Assembly: GCA_031363055.1 (NCBI GenBank)
Contig: JANLTP010000061.1
Location: forward strand, 1 to 39,246
Origin: JANLTP01 sp031363055
GTDB taxonomy: Bacteria; Pseudomonadota; Gammaproteobacteria; Burkholderiales; Burkholderiaceae_E
Length of the DNA stretch: 39,246 nucleotides
Reading direction: 5' to 3'
The notes under the pieces were generated by a model that did not search any database, was not told the origin of the DNA, and saw nothing but the letters and a program-made list of their open reading frames with translations. This document shows, piece after piece, positions 15,889 to 24,154 of the stretch. Both the position numbers and the translations under genes were made by a program. Positions within the stretch are counted from its first letter, which is position 1. Every line of letters begins with the position of its first letter.

Positions 15889-16949
15889 ATATCCGCGACT
15901 CCGGTTCAGTTAACAAGGCGGCGGGCGATGATGGGTCGCAGCCGCTCGGCCTTGTGAAGGCGCTTACGCCCGCGCAGCCACCGACTTGGCTGGATGAGAA
16001 CATTCGATCGATCGCTCATGAGCAGGCCAAGCTGAATCAGCAAATTCGATCTGGCGATCGTCAACCGCAACCATCCCGGCGCTCCTCCATGAGTTGGCTA
16101 CCTTGGGCGGGCAGTCTGGCGAGTATCGGCGTGGTCGTGCTGCTCGTAACCGGCCAGCAGGTAACGCCCGAAAGACCGGGCAGTCAGGCACCGTCGCAAG
16201 CGCCGATAGAAGCCCCGTCGCTAGCACCGACGCCGGCGCCAACACAAACACCCTCACCGGTAACCGATCAGGCGCCGCGCGTACCGGCCGACGCGCTGAA
16301 GGCATCACCGGCGCCCGCATCAACATCACCGTCGCTATTACCATCAGCGCCTGCGCCAGAGCCTGCGCCGACATCGACGTCCAGATCAGCCGCTGCGGGG
16401 GGCTCAAAACCGCAGCGATCGTTCGGCACTCCAGCAACGAAACGCGCCGAAGCTGAGTCAGAGCGCCCCAGCGCTGCGGCGGGCGAAGCATCGGACTCCA
16501 CGCGGCGTGCTGACGGCGCATCTGCTACGCCAGCCGCACCCGAACCGGCTGTGCCGTCCGTGTCACCTGCCTCACCTGCCTCATCGGCCTCACCCGCGTC
16601 GCCTCCGCCACCTGCGGTCGCCAAACCGACGGCGGGCCAGGCCGTCGAGCCGCGCGAGCCTGCGAAATCCGCAGCACCGAACGAGGCCAGGCGCATGCGC
16701 GAATCGCCTGACGGCACAGGTTCCGGCGCGGGAGCAGTAAGCGCTCAAAGCAGCGAGCCTCGCGCCGCCACGTCGCCCAGCGCAGAATCAACCGAGCAAT
16801 GCGCAAAGCTCATCGACGAGTTGCTTCTGGCTGGCCGCAAGAGCGAAGCACAACGGCAGTTTCGGCGTTGCACGCAACGATTCCCCGACCACGTCTGGCC
16901 GTCCGCCTGGCGTGAACGGCTCGGTATGATCGAACCCGGCAAGGATTGA
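15885..16949 (+). CDS. Single-pass membrane protein, candidate anti-sigma factor
   Basis: The 354-residue product has a soluble N-terminus of about 68 residues containing PPTWLDENIRSIAHEQA. One transmembrane helix follows at about 71-90, with Arg65-Arg66 before it suggesting an N-in topology. A Pro/Ala/Ser-rich periplasmic stretch of about 200 residues comes next. The charged C-terminal helix pair (Cys306 to Cys329) ends in AGRKSEAQRQFRRC and RFPDH. The layout and 4-bp overlap with the sigma gene fit a membrane anti-sigma factor. However, the zinc-binding HxxxCxxC of ZAS proteins is absent, so this is inference from architecture and position. A hairpin terminator follows 10 bp after the stop. 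Confidence 0.65.
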   Translation: MNIRDSGSVNKAAGDDGSQPLGLVKALTPAQPPTWLDENIRSIAHEQAKLNQQIRSGDRQPQPSRRSSMSWLPWAGSLASIGVVVLLVTGQQVTPERPGSQAPSQAPIEAPSLAPTPAPTQTPSPVTDQAPRVPADALKASPAPASTSPSLLPSAPAPEPAPTSTSRSAAAGGSKPQRSFGTPATKRAEAESERPSAAAGEASDSTRRADGASATPAAPEPAVPSVSPASPASSASPASPPPPAVAKPTAGQAVEPREPAKSAAPNEARRMRESPDGTGSGAGAVSAQSSEPRAATSPSAESTEQCAKLIDELLLAGRKSEAQRQFRRCTQRFPDHVWPSAWRERLGMIEPGKD

Positions 16950-16958
16950 TGCCGACCC

Positions 16959-16986
16959 AAACGGAGCGATACGCCCGTTTTAATTT
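16959..16986 (+). terminator. Rho-independent terminator after the sigma operon
   Basis: AAACGG pairs with CCGTTT and an inner GCG with CGC around an ATA loop, giving a nine-pair stem with one bulged A. A T-rich tract follows. It lies 10 bp past the membrane-protein stop and before the DUF2330 gene, so it separates the two transcription units. Confidence 0.65.
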
Positions 16987-17049
16987 CGCTAACCCCTTAT
17001 CGTTGCGCGCTACGTTTAATCCTTCGAAGCTTATTCAAAGGAGAACAAA

Positions 17050-18579
17050 ATGGGTTTCGGTTGCATCGGATCAATCCGCGCGTTTGCAGGAATCTGGCAA
17101 GTCTCGCGATCGCTGCTGTTAGCCACTGCCTTGCTGGCCGGCGGCCACAACGCACAGGCGTTTTGCGGTTTTTATGTCGGCAAGGCCGACAGCTCACTGT
17201 TCAACGAAGCATCGCAGGTCATTCTGGTCCGAGACGGATCAAGAACGGTGCTGTCGATGCTCAATGATTACAAGGGCGCGCTCACCGAATTTGCACTGGT
17301 GGTGCCGGTGCCCACTGTGCTGACGCGCGAGCAGATCAACGTCGGTGATCGACGGATTTTCGATCGCATTGACGCTTACTCGGCACCCCGACTCGCCGAA
17401 TATCATGATGAAGATCCGTGCCGCCGACACGAAATGCGTGAAATGATGCGTGGCAGCGGGATGCCACAAGCGGCCGCGCCAGTTGCAAAGGCCAGCAGTC
17501 TGGCAACCGATAGCGTCAAGGTCGAGGCAACCTACACGATTGGTGAATACGACATTGTCATCCTCTCGGCCACCGAATCCGACGGTCTCGAAACCTGGTT
17601 GCAGCAAAACGGTTATCGAGTACCCGCAGGCGCATCAAAAGCATTGCAGCCCTACATCAAACAGGGATTGAAATTCTTTGTAGCCAAGGTCAATTTGAAA
17701 GAGCAAGCGCGACTGGCCAATGCCCAAGGCTTTACGACGTTGCGACCTCTGCAGTTCGCGTTCGAGTCGCCGCGCTTCATGTTGCCGATGCGCCTCGGAA
17801 TGGTCAACTCGAGCGGCCCACAAGACCTGATTGTGTACGTCATGACCCGCAAGGGCCGGGTCGAAGCCAGCAACTACCGAACCGGCAAGCTGCCCGCCAA
17901 CATGGATCTGCCCGTATTCCTGCGCGGCGACTTCAAGAATTTTTACAAGACCCTGTTCGATCAGCACGCCCGGCGCGACGAATACAAGACCGTGTTCACC
18001 GAATATTTCTGGGACATGAACTGGTGCGACCCGTGTGCGGCGAATCCGCTTACCACCAGTGAGTTGCGGCAAGCCGGCGTGTTCTGGCTGGACCCGCAGA
18101 ATTCTGTGCCTGACCCCTTGAATCAAAGTCCACTGCCTTCGAATCAATCGAATACAAATCCACCCATCGCAAATCAACCAAACGCAAATCAACCGACCCC
18201 GATTGCGCCAGGCGCCCTACCCGATTCACTGCCATCGCGCCGATCGCGACCGATGATCATGCCGCAGGCGCAGCCCGTGTTGTTGACGCGCCTGCACGTC
18301 CGATACACCCGCGAGAGCTTTCCCGAAGACCTGGCCCTGCAGCAGACCAGTGATCGACAGAACTATCAGACGCGTTATGTCTTGCGTCATCCGTTCAAGG
18401 GGTCACCCAACGCCTGTGAAGCGGCCGCTGTGTATTACCGCGAGGTCGCGAATCGTCAGGAGCGCGAGGCCGAACAACTGGCGCAATTAACTGGCTGGAG
18501 CCTGACCGATATCCGCTCGCGTATGGACATTGTGCCGCTTGAGAACAAACCCTGGTGGAGCAACCTGTGGAAAGGCTGA
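17050..18579 (+). CDS. Exported DUF2330-domain protein
   Basis: The 509-residue product has a Sec-type signal peptide (hydrophobic core about residues 20-33, cut after the NAQA at 34-37). It then matches the DUF2330 family: FCGFYVGKAD, VILVRDG, TVLSMLNDYKG and FALVVPVP at the start of the mature protein, and a cysteine pair WCDPC near residue 327. A low-complexity Asn/Gln/Pro linker (about 358-381, encoded by degenerate AATCAA-type repeats at 18121-18200) separates a C-terminal part containing LHVRYTRESFPEDL. The biochemical function of DUF2330 is unknown. The ATG has a strong AAAGGAG site. It overlaps the RnfD-like gene by 25 bp, so the two probably act together at the membrane. Confidence 0.85.
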   Translation: MGFGCIGSIRAFAGIWQVSRSLLLATALLAGGHNAQAFCGFYVGKADSSLFNEASQVILVRDGSRTVLSMLNDYKGALTEFALVVPVPTVLTREQINVGDRRIFDRIDAYSAPRLAEYHDEDPCRRHEMREMMRGSGMPQAAAPVAKASSLATDSVKVEATYTIGEYDIVILSATESDGLETWLQQNGYRVPAGASKALQPYIKQGLKFFVAKVNLKEQARLANAQGFTTLRPLQFAFESPRFMLPMRLGMVNSSGPQDLIVYVMTRKGRVEASNYRTGKLPANMDLPVFLRGDFKNFYKTLFDQHARRDEYKTVFTEYFWDMNWCDPCAANPLTTSELRQAGVFWLDPQNSVPDPLNQSPLPSNQSNTNPPIANQPNANQPTPIAPGALPDSLPSRRSRPMIMPQAQPVLLTRLHVRYTRESFPEDLALQQTSDRQNYQTRYVLRHPFKGSPNACEAAAVYYREVANRQEREAEQLAQLTGWSLTDIRSRMDIVPLENKPWWSNLWKG

Positions 18580-19391
18580 TCGATCCACGCCTGTTGCAGA
18601 TCCTGTTTCTGGGTTGCTTCTTGACCGTTGGTGTGCTGCTGCGCGATTTCTCGCTGCAAGGCGCACAGATCGCGTTGACGTTTCTCACCGTCATCGCAAC
18701 CCAGGCATTCTGGCTGCGTCGATTGAACCTTCGGCAGGCCGGATTTCTGTCGGCGCTGGTGAGCTGTTTCGGACTGTCGATTCTGATTCGTGCCGATAAT
18801 CTTTGGGCTCATCCGCTGATCGCGATGCTGGCAATTTCCTCGAAGTTTGTATTACGACTCGACGCACGTCATATCTATAATCCGGCCAACCTGGGTGCAA
18901 TTCTGGCCGCGTTTGTGGTGCCGGGTGCGTGGGTGTCGCCGGGGCAATGGGGCCAGAGCATCACGCTGGCGGCCTGGTTCCTGGCATTGGGTACGATCGT
19001 TACGCAGCGCTCGCGCCGCATTGATATCGGTTGGTGTTTTCTGGCGTTTTACGTCGGGCTGATTTCGCTGCGCGTGTTGATTCTCGGGCAGAATCCACTG
19101 GTGATCATGCATCAACTGCAAAGCGGCGCGCTGTTGCTGTTTGCGTTCTTCATGATCTCCGATCCCATGACCACTCCGGTCAATACGGCGGCCCGCGTTG
19201 GCTACGCGTTCGTGGTGGCGCTTTGCGCACTGATCTGGCAGTTCGTCTTCTTCAAGCCGAATGGTTTGATCGTGAGCCTTTTCGTACTGTCCCCATTGGT
19301 GGTTTGGCTTAATCGCCTGGTGCCCGGCACGGCCTATCAATGGCGGCCCAAGCCAGCCGTGCCTGAAGGACGGCTCGAAGCCAGCCGTTAG
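18555..19391 (+). CDS. RnfD/NqrB-like integral membrane protein
   Basis: The 278-residue product has eight to nine predicted membrane helices. It carries RnfD/NqrB-type features: YNPANLGAILAAF (residues 108-120) and SGALLLFAFFMISDPMTTP (190-208). In RnfD and NqrB a threonine in an SGAT motif carries covalent FMN, but here the sequence reads SGAL, so that flavin link should be missing. The start is GTG at 18555 inside the DUF2330 gene; a second GTG at 18567 is possible. No rnfABCEG or nqr genes are nearby, so it is not part of a normal Rnf complex. A redox or quinone-binding role is inferred only from distant similarity. Confidence 0.7.
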   Translation: MEQPVERLIDPRLLQILFLGCFLTVGVLLRDFSLQGAQIALTFLTVIATQAFWLRRLNLRQAGFLSALVSCFGLSILIRADNLWAHPLIAMLAISSKFVLRLDARHIYNPANLGAILAAFVVPGAWVSPGQWGQSITLAAWFLALGTIVTQRSRRIDIGWCFLAFYVGLISLRVLILGQNPLVIMHQLQSGALLLFAFFMISDPMTTPVNTAARVGYAFVVALCALIWQFVFFKPNGLIVSLFVLSPLVVWLNRLVPGTAYQWRPKPAVPEGRLEASR

Positions 19392-19444
19392 AATGCGGAT
19401 TGCGTCGACGCAATGACTGGGTCCGCGGATCAAACAAAGGAACA

Positions 19445-19888
19445 ATGAGCCCTATGCGGCCCAATATCAGTCAGTGGCCGGCAGCAGTTTTCTCGATGCG
19501 GTTTCGGGTTTATTTTGAAGATACCGATGCCGGTGGCATCGTGTATCACGCCAATTATTTGCGCTTCATGGAGCGCGCGCGTTCAGACTGGCTGCGTTCG
19601 CTGGGCGTTGTGCACACACAACTGGCCGCGTCGGATCAGATCGCGCTGGTGGTTCGCGATGCGAAACTGGAGTTTTTGTATCCTGCGCGGCTCGATGATG
19701 AACTCGTCATCGATGTTCGCCTGCTCGAGGTCCGCCGCGCCTCCATCGTCACGGCCCAAACGGTGATCTTGGCTGGCACTGACACGCCCCTGATTGCCAC
19801 CGGCGTTATCCGTGTGGCCGCGTTGAATCGGCTCGATGGCAAGGTCGCTGCCATCCCTTCCTGGTTGTTGGAGAAAATTGAACAATGA
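19445..19888 (+). CDS. ybgC: Tol-Pal system-associated acyl-CoA thioesterase
   Basis: YbgC is a hot-dog-fold thioesterase that heads tol-pal clusters and hydrolyses short acyl-CoA. The 147-residue product carries the 4-hydroxybenzoyl-CoA-thioesterase-type signature RVYFEDTDAGGIVYHANYL, whose catalytic Asp lies in the TDAGG segment. The ATG at 19445 is chosen because AAAGGAA lies just upstream; the frame itself extends back to 19400. Its stop overlaps the tolQ start by 4 bp. Confidence 0.93.
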   Translation: MSPMRPNISQWPAAVFSMRFRVYFEDTDAGGIVYHANYLRFMERARSDWLRSLGVVHTQLAASDQIALVVRDAKLEFLYPARLDDELVIDVRLLEVRRASIVTAQTVILAGTDTPLIATGVIRVAALNRLDGKVAAIPSWLLEKIEQ

Positions 19889-20556
19889 ACACCGATATGT
19901 CGATCCTCTCGCTGATTGCCCAGGCAAGCTTGCTGGTGCAATTGGTGATGGTGCTGTTACTGCTGATTTCGTTGGGCTCGTGGACCACGATCTTTCGTAA
20001 ATATTTTCAGATCCGCAGCGAGCGCCAGGCGACCGTACGCTTCGAGAACGACTTCTGGAAAGACCGCGATCTCGGCACGCTGTATCACCTGGTTCGTGAA
20101 AGCAAAAAAGATCCCGGCTCACTGGCGCGTATTTTTGAGGCCGGCATGGGCGAGTTCCTGAAGACCCGGCAACAGAAACCTGGCGATACGGTTGCCATGC
20201 TAGATGGTTCACGGCGTGCCATGAAAGCCGCCTATCAACGCGAAATGGACAGCCTCGAGCGCGGTCTGGCGTTTTTGGCCTCGGCCGGCTCAGTCAGCCC
20301 GTACATTGGACTGTTCGGCACCGTCTGGGGCATCATGAATTCGTTCCGGGGTTTGGCGAACGTCCAGCAAGCAACCCTCGCTTCGGTCGCACCTGGCATT
20401 GCCGAGGCGCTGGTGGCCACCGCCATCGGCTTGTTTGCGGCGATTCCGGCCGTGGTTGCGTATAACCGCTTCTCCTACGATATCGACCGTCTGGCGTCCC
20501 GATTTGAAAGCTTCATGGAAGAATTTTCAAATGTGTTGCAGCGGCAAGCCAAATAA
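19885..20556 (+). CDS. tolQ: Tol-Pal proton-motive subunit TolQ
   Basis: TolQ and TolR form the inner-membrane proton channel that drives TolA and helps constrict the outer membrane at division. The 223-residue product has three transmembrane helices. The ExbB/TolQ signature lies in the second half: GLFGTVWGIMNSFRGL, then VAPGIAEALVATAIGLFAAI, which lines the channel. The N-terminus begins with a short periplasmic stretch and helix (residues 8-32). It is coupled to ybgC by ATGA overlap and lies 17 bp before tolR. Confidence 0.96.
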   Translation: MNTDMSILSLIAQASLLVQLVMVLLLLISLGSWTTIFRKYFQIRSERQATVRFENDFWKDRDLGTLYHLVRESKKDPGSLARIFEAGMGEFLKTRQQKPGDTVAMLDGSRRAMKAAYQREMDSLERGLAFLASAGSVSPYIGLFGTVWGIMNSFRGLANVQQATLASVAPGIAEALVATAIGLFAAIPAVVAYNRFSYDIDRLASRFESFMEEFSNVLQRQAK

Positions 20557-20573
20557 ACCAGGAGCTTAGCGCC

Positions 20574-21008
20574 ATGCCAGCCATGTCCAGTCGCCGCAGC
20601 GGCCGAGGCCGCCGAATGGTCAGCGAGATCAACGTGGTGCCGTATATCGACGTCATGCTGGTATTGCTCGTCATTTTTATGGTGACCGCCCCACTGGTGT
20701 CACCCGGTGTCATCGATTTGCCGCGCGCCGGCAAGAGCAATACCAAACCAGATGCGTATATTGAGGTGCAGGTGCGGCAAAACGGCGAATTGCGCCTGCG
20801 CACCGTCAACGCTGGCGACGCGCAGGAACGACGTATCGGCCGTCGCGATCTGGCCAGCAATTTGAAAGAGTTGCGCGCCGGCAGCGACCTACCGGTGGTC
20901 ATCTCCGGTGAAAAACAAGTACGCTATGAATCGGTCATAGACGTTATGGATGAATTGCAGAAGCAAAACGTTGCCCGGGTCGGGCTAATGGTCAAGCCCG
21001 CAAATTAA
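20574..21008 (+). CDS. tolR: Tol-Pal proton-motive subunit TolR
   Basis: The 144-residue product has the ExbD/TolR layout. A basic N-terminus leads to EINVVPYIDVMLVLLVIFMV, with the proton-carrying Asp26 at the start of the single membrane helix (E. coli Asp23). A periplasmic peptidoglycan-binding domain then ends in VIDVMDELQKQNVARVGLM. AGGAG lies upstream of the chosen ATG; a second ATG three codons in is possible. Confidence 0.96.
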   Translation: MPAMSSRRSGRGRRMVSEINVVPYIDVMLVLLVIFMVTAPLVSPGVIDLPRAGKSNTKPDAYIEVQVRQNGELRLRTVNAGDAQERRIGRRDLASNLKELRAGSDLPVVISGEKQVRYESVIDVMDELQKQNVARVGLMVKPAN

Positions 21009-21014
21009 TCACCG

Positions 21015-22061
21015 ATGACTGAACCCAAACCTCCGGAACTCAAGGCTCCGATCAACGAAGCCCGCGAGCGGCGCAATCGGCCGGCGACGTCGAATAAGCG
21101 CGTGCGCTCGATTGTGCTGGCTGTGCTGGTGCACGGCCTGCTGATCGCCTTTCTCGTGATCGGTGTTCGCTGGAATACCCAAAAGCCGGTCGCCGTGCAG
21201 GCCGAGCTTTGGGTACCGCCGCCGGCGAAGGTCGAGCCCAGGCCAGAGCCCAAGGTCGAACCGAAGCCGGAGCCCAAGCCGGAACCGAAGGTCGAGTTGC
21301 CGGCGCCCGAGCCACCGAAGCCGGTGGAAAAGCCGGTAGAGCTGCCGAAGCCCGACATTGCGCTTGAAAAACAACGCGAGGAAGAAAAGAAGCAGGCCGA
21401 GGACAAGAGGCTGGCGCTGGAGAAAAAACTCGCGGATGACAAAAAACTCGCGGATGAGAAAAAGCTCGCCGATGAGAAAAAACTCGCAGACGAGAGAAAT
21501 CTGGCCGCTGAGAAAAAGGCGCTTGCCGAAGCTAGAAAACTCGCCGAGGAAAAGCGCTTGGCTGATGAGAAAAAAATCGTCGAAGAAAAGAAGGCCGCCG
21601 AACTCAAGAAGCTGGCCGATGCCAAGGCCAAGCTCGCGCAAGACGATGACAAGCGCCGTGAAGATTATCTGAAGCGCCTGATCGATCAAGCAGGCAACCC
21701 CAGCGACACGCCCAAGCCCGCCAACGCGCGAGCCGGCCAAGCGGTTGGCGCCGCCTCCGGCGAGGCCAGCGGCGCGGCCGACGGCGACTACTCGGCGCGG
21801 GTGGCGTCGACCATTCGAGGTAACACGACCTTTGCGACGCCGGTTGATCTGAATGGCAACCCGCGAGCAGTGTTTATCGTGACGCTTTCGCCCGATTGCA
21901 GCATCATGAGTGTGCGTCTGAAACGCTCCAGCGGCTTGCCCAGTTGGGACCAGGCAGCCGAGCGTGCGATTGCCCGATCAGACCCGTTTCCGAAGCCGCG
22001 CAGCGGCCGTTGCGAACGCGAGCTTGAGATTGCTCATGGTCCGCGCGACATTAAATCGTGA
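21015..22061 (+). CDS. tolA: Tol-Pal energy-transducing protein TolA
   Basis: TolA spans the periplasm, linking TolQR in the inner membrane to TolB/Pal at the outer membrane. The 348-residue product has one transmembrane helix (about 32-51). A Pro/Glu/Lys-rich stretch (about 68-118) and a long Lys/Ala/Glu helical domain with repeated KKLADE units (about 119-225) follow. The C-terminal globular domain runs from about 257 and includes TTFATPVDLNGNPRAVF and the SGLPSWDQAAERAI signature. The start lies 6 bp after tolR with no strong ribosome site, suggesting coupled translation. Confidence 0.95.
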   Translation: MTEPKPPELKAPINEARERRNRPATSNKRVRSIVLAVLVHGLLIAFLVIGVRWNTQKPVAVQAELWVPPPAKVEPRPEPKVEPKPEPKPEPKVELPAPEPPKPVEKPVELPKPDIALEKQREEEKKQAEDKRLALEKKLADDKKLADEKKLADEKKLADERNLAAEKKALAEARKLAEEKRLADEKKIVEEKKAAELKKLADAKAKLAQDDDKRREDYLKRLIDQAGNPSDTPKPANARAGQAVGAASGEASGAADGDYSARVASTIRGNTTFATPVDLNGNPRAVFIVTLSPDCSIMSVRLKRSSGLPSWDQAAERAIARSDPFPKPRSGRCERELEIAHGPRDIKS

Positions 22062-22085
22062 CGAATTAGCAAAAGTCGTTATAAT
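22058..22085 (+). promoter_or_regulatory. Candidate sigma-70 promoter for tolB-pal-cpoB
   Basis: A perfect TATAAT at 22080-22085 lies 16 bp after GTGACG (22058-22063), a fair -35 match. Transcription would begin near 22092, leaving a short leader before tolB. A separate internal promoter before tolB is also known in the E. coli tol-pal cluster. Confidence 0.45.
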
Positions 22086-22150
22086 TCATGCATTAAGCTG
22101 ATGTTCCTCATCAAACTTAGTTGCATCACCCTCCACAACAGAATTCCTCA

Positions 22151-23539
22151 ATGTCTTCGATCCACCTGTTGAACCTTCGTCTGAGCCACTTTTTGAATTC
22201 GCTCCTGAACCGTTCTCTGAACGGTCCATCGAGCGATTGCGCAGTCCGCCCTTCACTGGGTAGGCGGGCACTGGCGTGCCTGCTTGCGGTCGGCAGCCTG
22301 CTAACGCCGAGCGGCCTGATTGGTCTGGCGCACGCCCAGATGCGTATCGACGTCTCGGGCGTCGGCGCCACGCAGTACCCGATTGCCATCGCAAATTTCA
22401 CCACCGACGGCAACGTACCGGTCGAAGTCGTCAACGTCATTCGCAATGATCTGGCACGCAGCGGTGCGTTTCGGGTTCTGGACCCGCAAGCAACGTTGCC
22501 CGATACCGCCACCCCAAACTGGGGCGAGCTGCGCTCCAAGGGTGCCGATGCAGTGCTGGCCGGCTCCGTCTCGAAGCTTGCCGATGGTCGTTTTGATGTC
22601 CGCTACCGGCTCTCCGACGTCGTTCGGCAAACTACGCTCGCTGGTGAGTCGTTGGTTGCCAACAGCGCCGATCTACGCTTTGCGGCGCACCGGATTGCCG
22701 ACACGATTTTCGAAAAACTGACCGGTGACAAGGGCATTTTTGCGACCCGAATCGCCTTCATTTCGAAGACTTCCAACAAGTACCGCTTGAATGTCGCCGA
22801 CTGGGATGGTGAAAACATTCAGGCCCTGCTCGTGTCCGATGAACCGATCGTCTCACCGAGCTGGTCGCCCGACGGCGGACGCCTTGCCTACGTATCCTTT
22901 GAAAAACGCAAGCCGGTGGTTTACGTACATGTGCTCTCCAGTGCCAAACGCATCGTGGTCGCCGACTTCAAGGGCAGCAACAGCGCACCGGCCTGGTCGC
23001 CGGATGGCAACTCGCTGGCGGTCACGCTGACCCGCGACGGACTGTCGCAGTTGTACATGGTCGATGCTGAAGGCGACAGCAATTCGCGCAAGATCACGAG
23101 CTCGAGCTCGATTGATACCGAGCCGGTTTTTTCGCCCGATGGCCGCAGTATTTATTTCACTTCCGATCGCGGCGGCTCGCCGCAGATTTATCGCGTCGGC
23201 GCGCAAGGCGGCGATGCGGTGCGGATCACGTTTACTTCGGGTTACAACGTCAGCCCGAGGATCAGCCCGGATGGCAAGACGCTGGCGTTCATTACACGGC
23301 GCGATAACCGCTATCTGGTCGCGACCAAGGATTTGGCCGGCGGCAGCGAGCAAACCATATCGGACGGCGGTCGCGAAGAAGCACCGAGTTTTGCACCGAA
23401 CGGTCGCTGGATCATGTACGCGACCCAGACGGCGGGTCGTGACACATTGATGGCGGTCTCGATCGATGGTCGTGTGAAGCAACGCCTGACCGGCGCAGGT
23501 GATATCAGGGAACCCACCTGGGGACCCTTGGCCAAGTAA
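22151..23539 (+). CDS. tolB: Tol-Pal periplasmic beta-propeller protein TolB
   Basis: TolB binds Pal and TolA in the periplasm. From the ATG at 22151 the product is 462 residues. The signal peptide is odd: a long, Leu/Asn-rich n-region of about 35 residues, encoded by degenerate repeats, precedes the hydrophobic core and ends in LAHAQ. The mature part has the N-terminal TolB domain (IAIANFTTDG), then a six-bladed propeller with repeated SPDG motifs such as WSPDGGRLAYVSF and FSPDGRSIYFTSD. The frame stays open upstream to a TTG at 22121. No clear Shine-Dalgarno site is present at either start. Confidence 0.95.
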   Translation: MSSIHLLNLRLSHFLNSLLNRSLNGPSSDCAVRPSLGRRALACLLAVGSLLTPSGLIGLAHAQMRIDVSGVGATQYPIAIANFTTDGNVPVEVVNVIRNDLARSGAFRVLDPQATLPDTATPNWGELRSKGADAVLAGSVSKLADGRFDVRYRLSDVVRQTTLAGESLVANSADLRFAAHRIADTIFEKLTGDKGIFATRIAFISKTSNKYRLNVADWDGENIQALLVSDEPIVSPSWSPDGGRLAYVSFEKRKPVVYVHVLSSAKRIVVADFKGSNSAPAWSPDGNSLAVTLTRDGLSQLYMVDAEGDSNSRKITSSSSIDTEPVFSPDGRSIYFTSDRGGSPQIYRVGAQGGDAVRITFTSGYNVSPRISPDGKTLAFITRRDNRYLVATKDLAGGSEQTISDGGREEAPSFAPNGRWIMYATQTAGRDTLMAVSIDGRVKQRLTGAGDIREPTWGPLAK

Positions 23540-23552
23540 CAGGAGAACTCAA

Positions 23553-24122
23553 ATGACGCCCTGGATTAAACGCACCCTCTTGATTGGCTCGCTGGCACTG
23601 GTCTCAGCCTGCGCCAGCTCGATCAACCTCGATGACGAAAACGATAAAAAAGGTGCCCCGATCGAAAACCGCGGCGCTGGCGCAACCGGCGGCGCCAAAG
23701 CACCTGGCCCCGACGGCGTTGGGCGCGCACCGATCGGACCGACGGTCAGCGTCGACAGCGCCAAGGATGCGCTGAATGATCCGAGCGGCCCGTTATCGAA
23801 GCGCAGTGTTTATTTCGAGTACGACAGCTTCGTCGTTCGCGAAGAGTTTCGAGCACTGATCGATGCTCATGCCAAGTATTTGAATACCAACAAAACCCGC
23901 AAGATCATCATTCAAGGCAATACCGATGAACGCGGTGGCCGCGAATACAACCTGGCCCTCGGACAAAAGCGTTCGGAAGCCGTACGCAAGGCCTTTGCCA
24001 CGTTGGGCGTATCGGACGCGCAATTGGAGGCGGTCAGTTTTGGCGAGGAAAAACCGAAGGCCACCGGCAGCGACGAAGCCTCACAAGCCGAGAACCGTCG
24101 CGCCGATATTGTCTATCCGTAA
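23553..24122 (+). CDS. pal: Peptidoglycan-associated lipoprotein Pal
   Basis: Pal is an outer-membrane lipoprotein that grips peptidoglycan and is relocated by TolA-TolB during division. The 189-residue product has a lipoprotein signal with the acylated Cys20 in LVSAC. A Gly-rich linker leads to the OmpA-like domain (about 84-189), which includes YFEYDSFVV, GNTDERGGREYNLALGQKR and ENRRADIVY, the diaminopimelate-binding pattern. The ATG at 23553 has AGGAG upstream; the frame extends further back into tolB. Confidence 0.97.
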   Translation: MTPWIKRTLLIGSLALVSACASSINLDDENDKKGAPIENRGAGATGGAKAPGPDGVGRAPIGPTVSVDSAKDALNDPSGPLSKRSVYFEYDSFVVREEFRALIDAHAKYLNTNKTRKIIIQGNTDERGGREYNLALGQKRSEAVRKAFATLGVSDAQLEAVSFGEEKPKATGSDEASQAENRRADIVYP

Positions 24123-24154
24123 TTCGACGTACCCATCGATTCCAGGAGCAGCGC

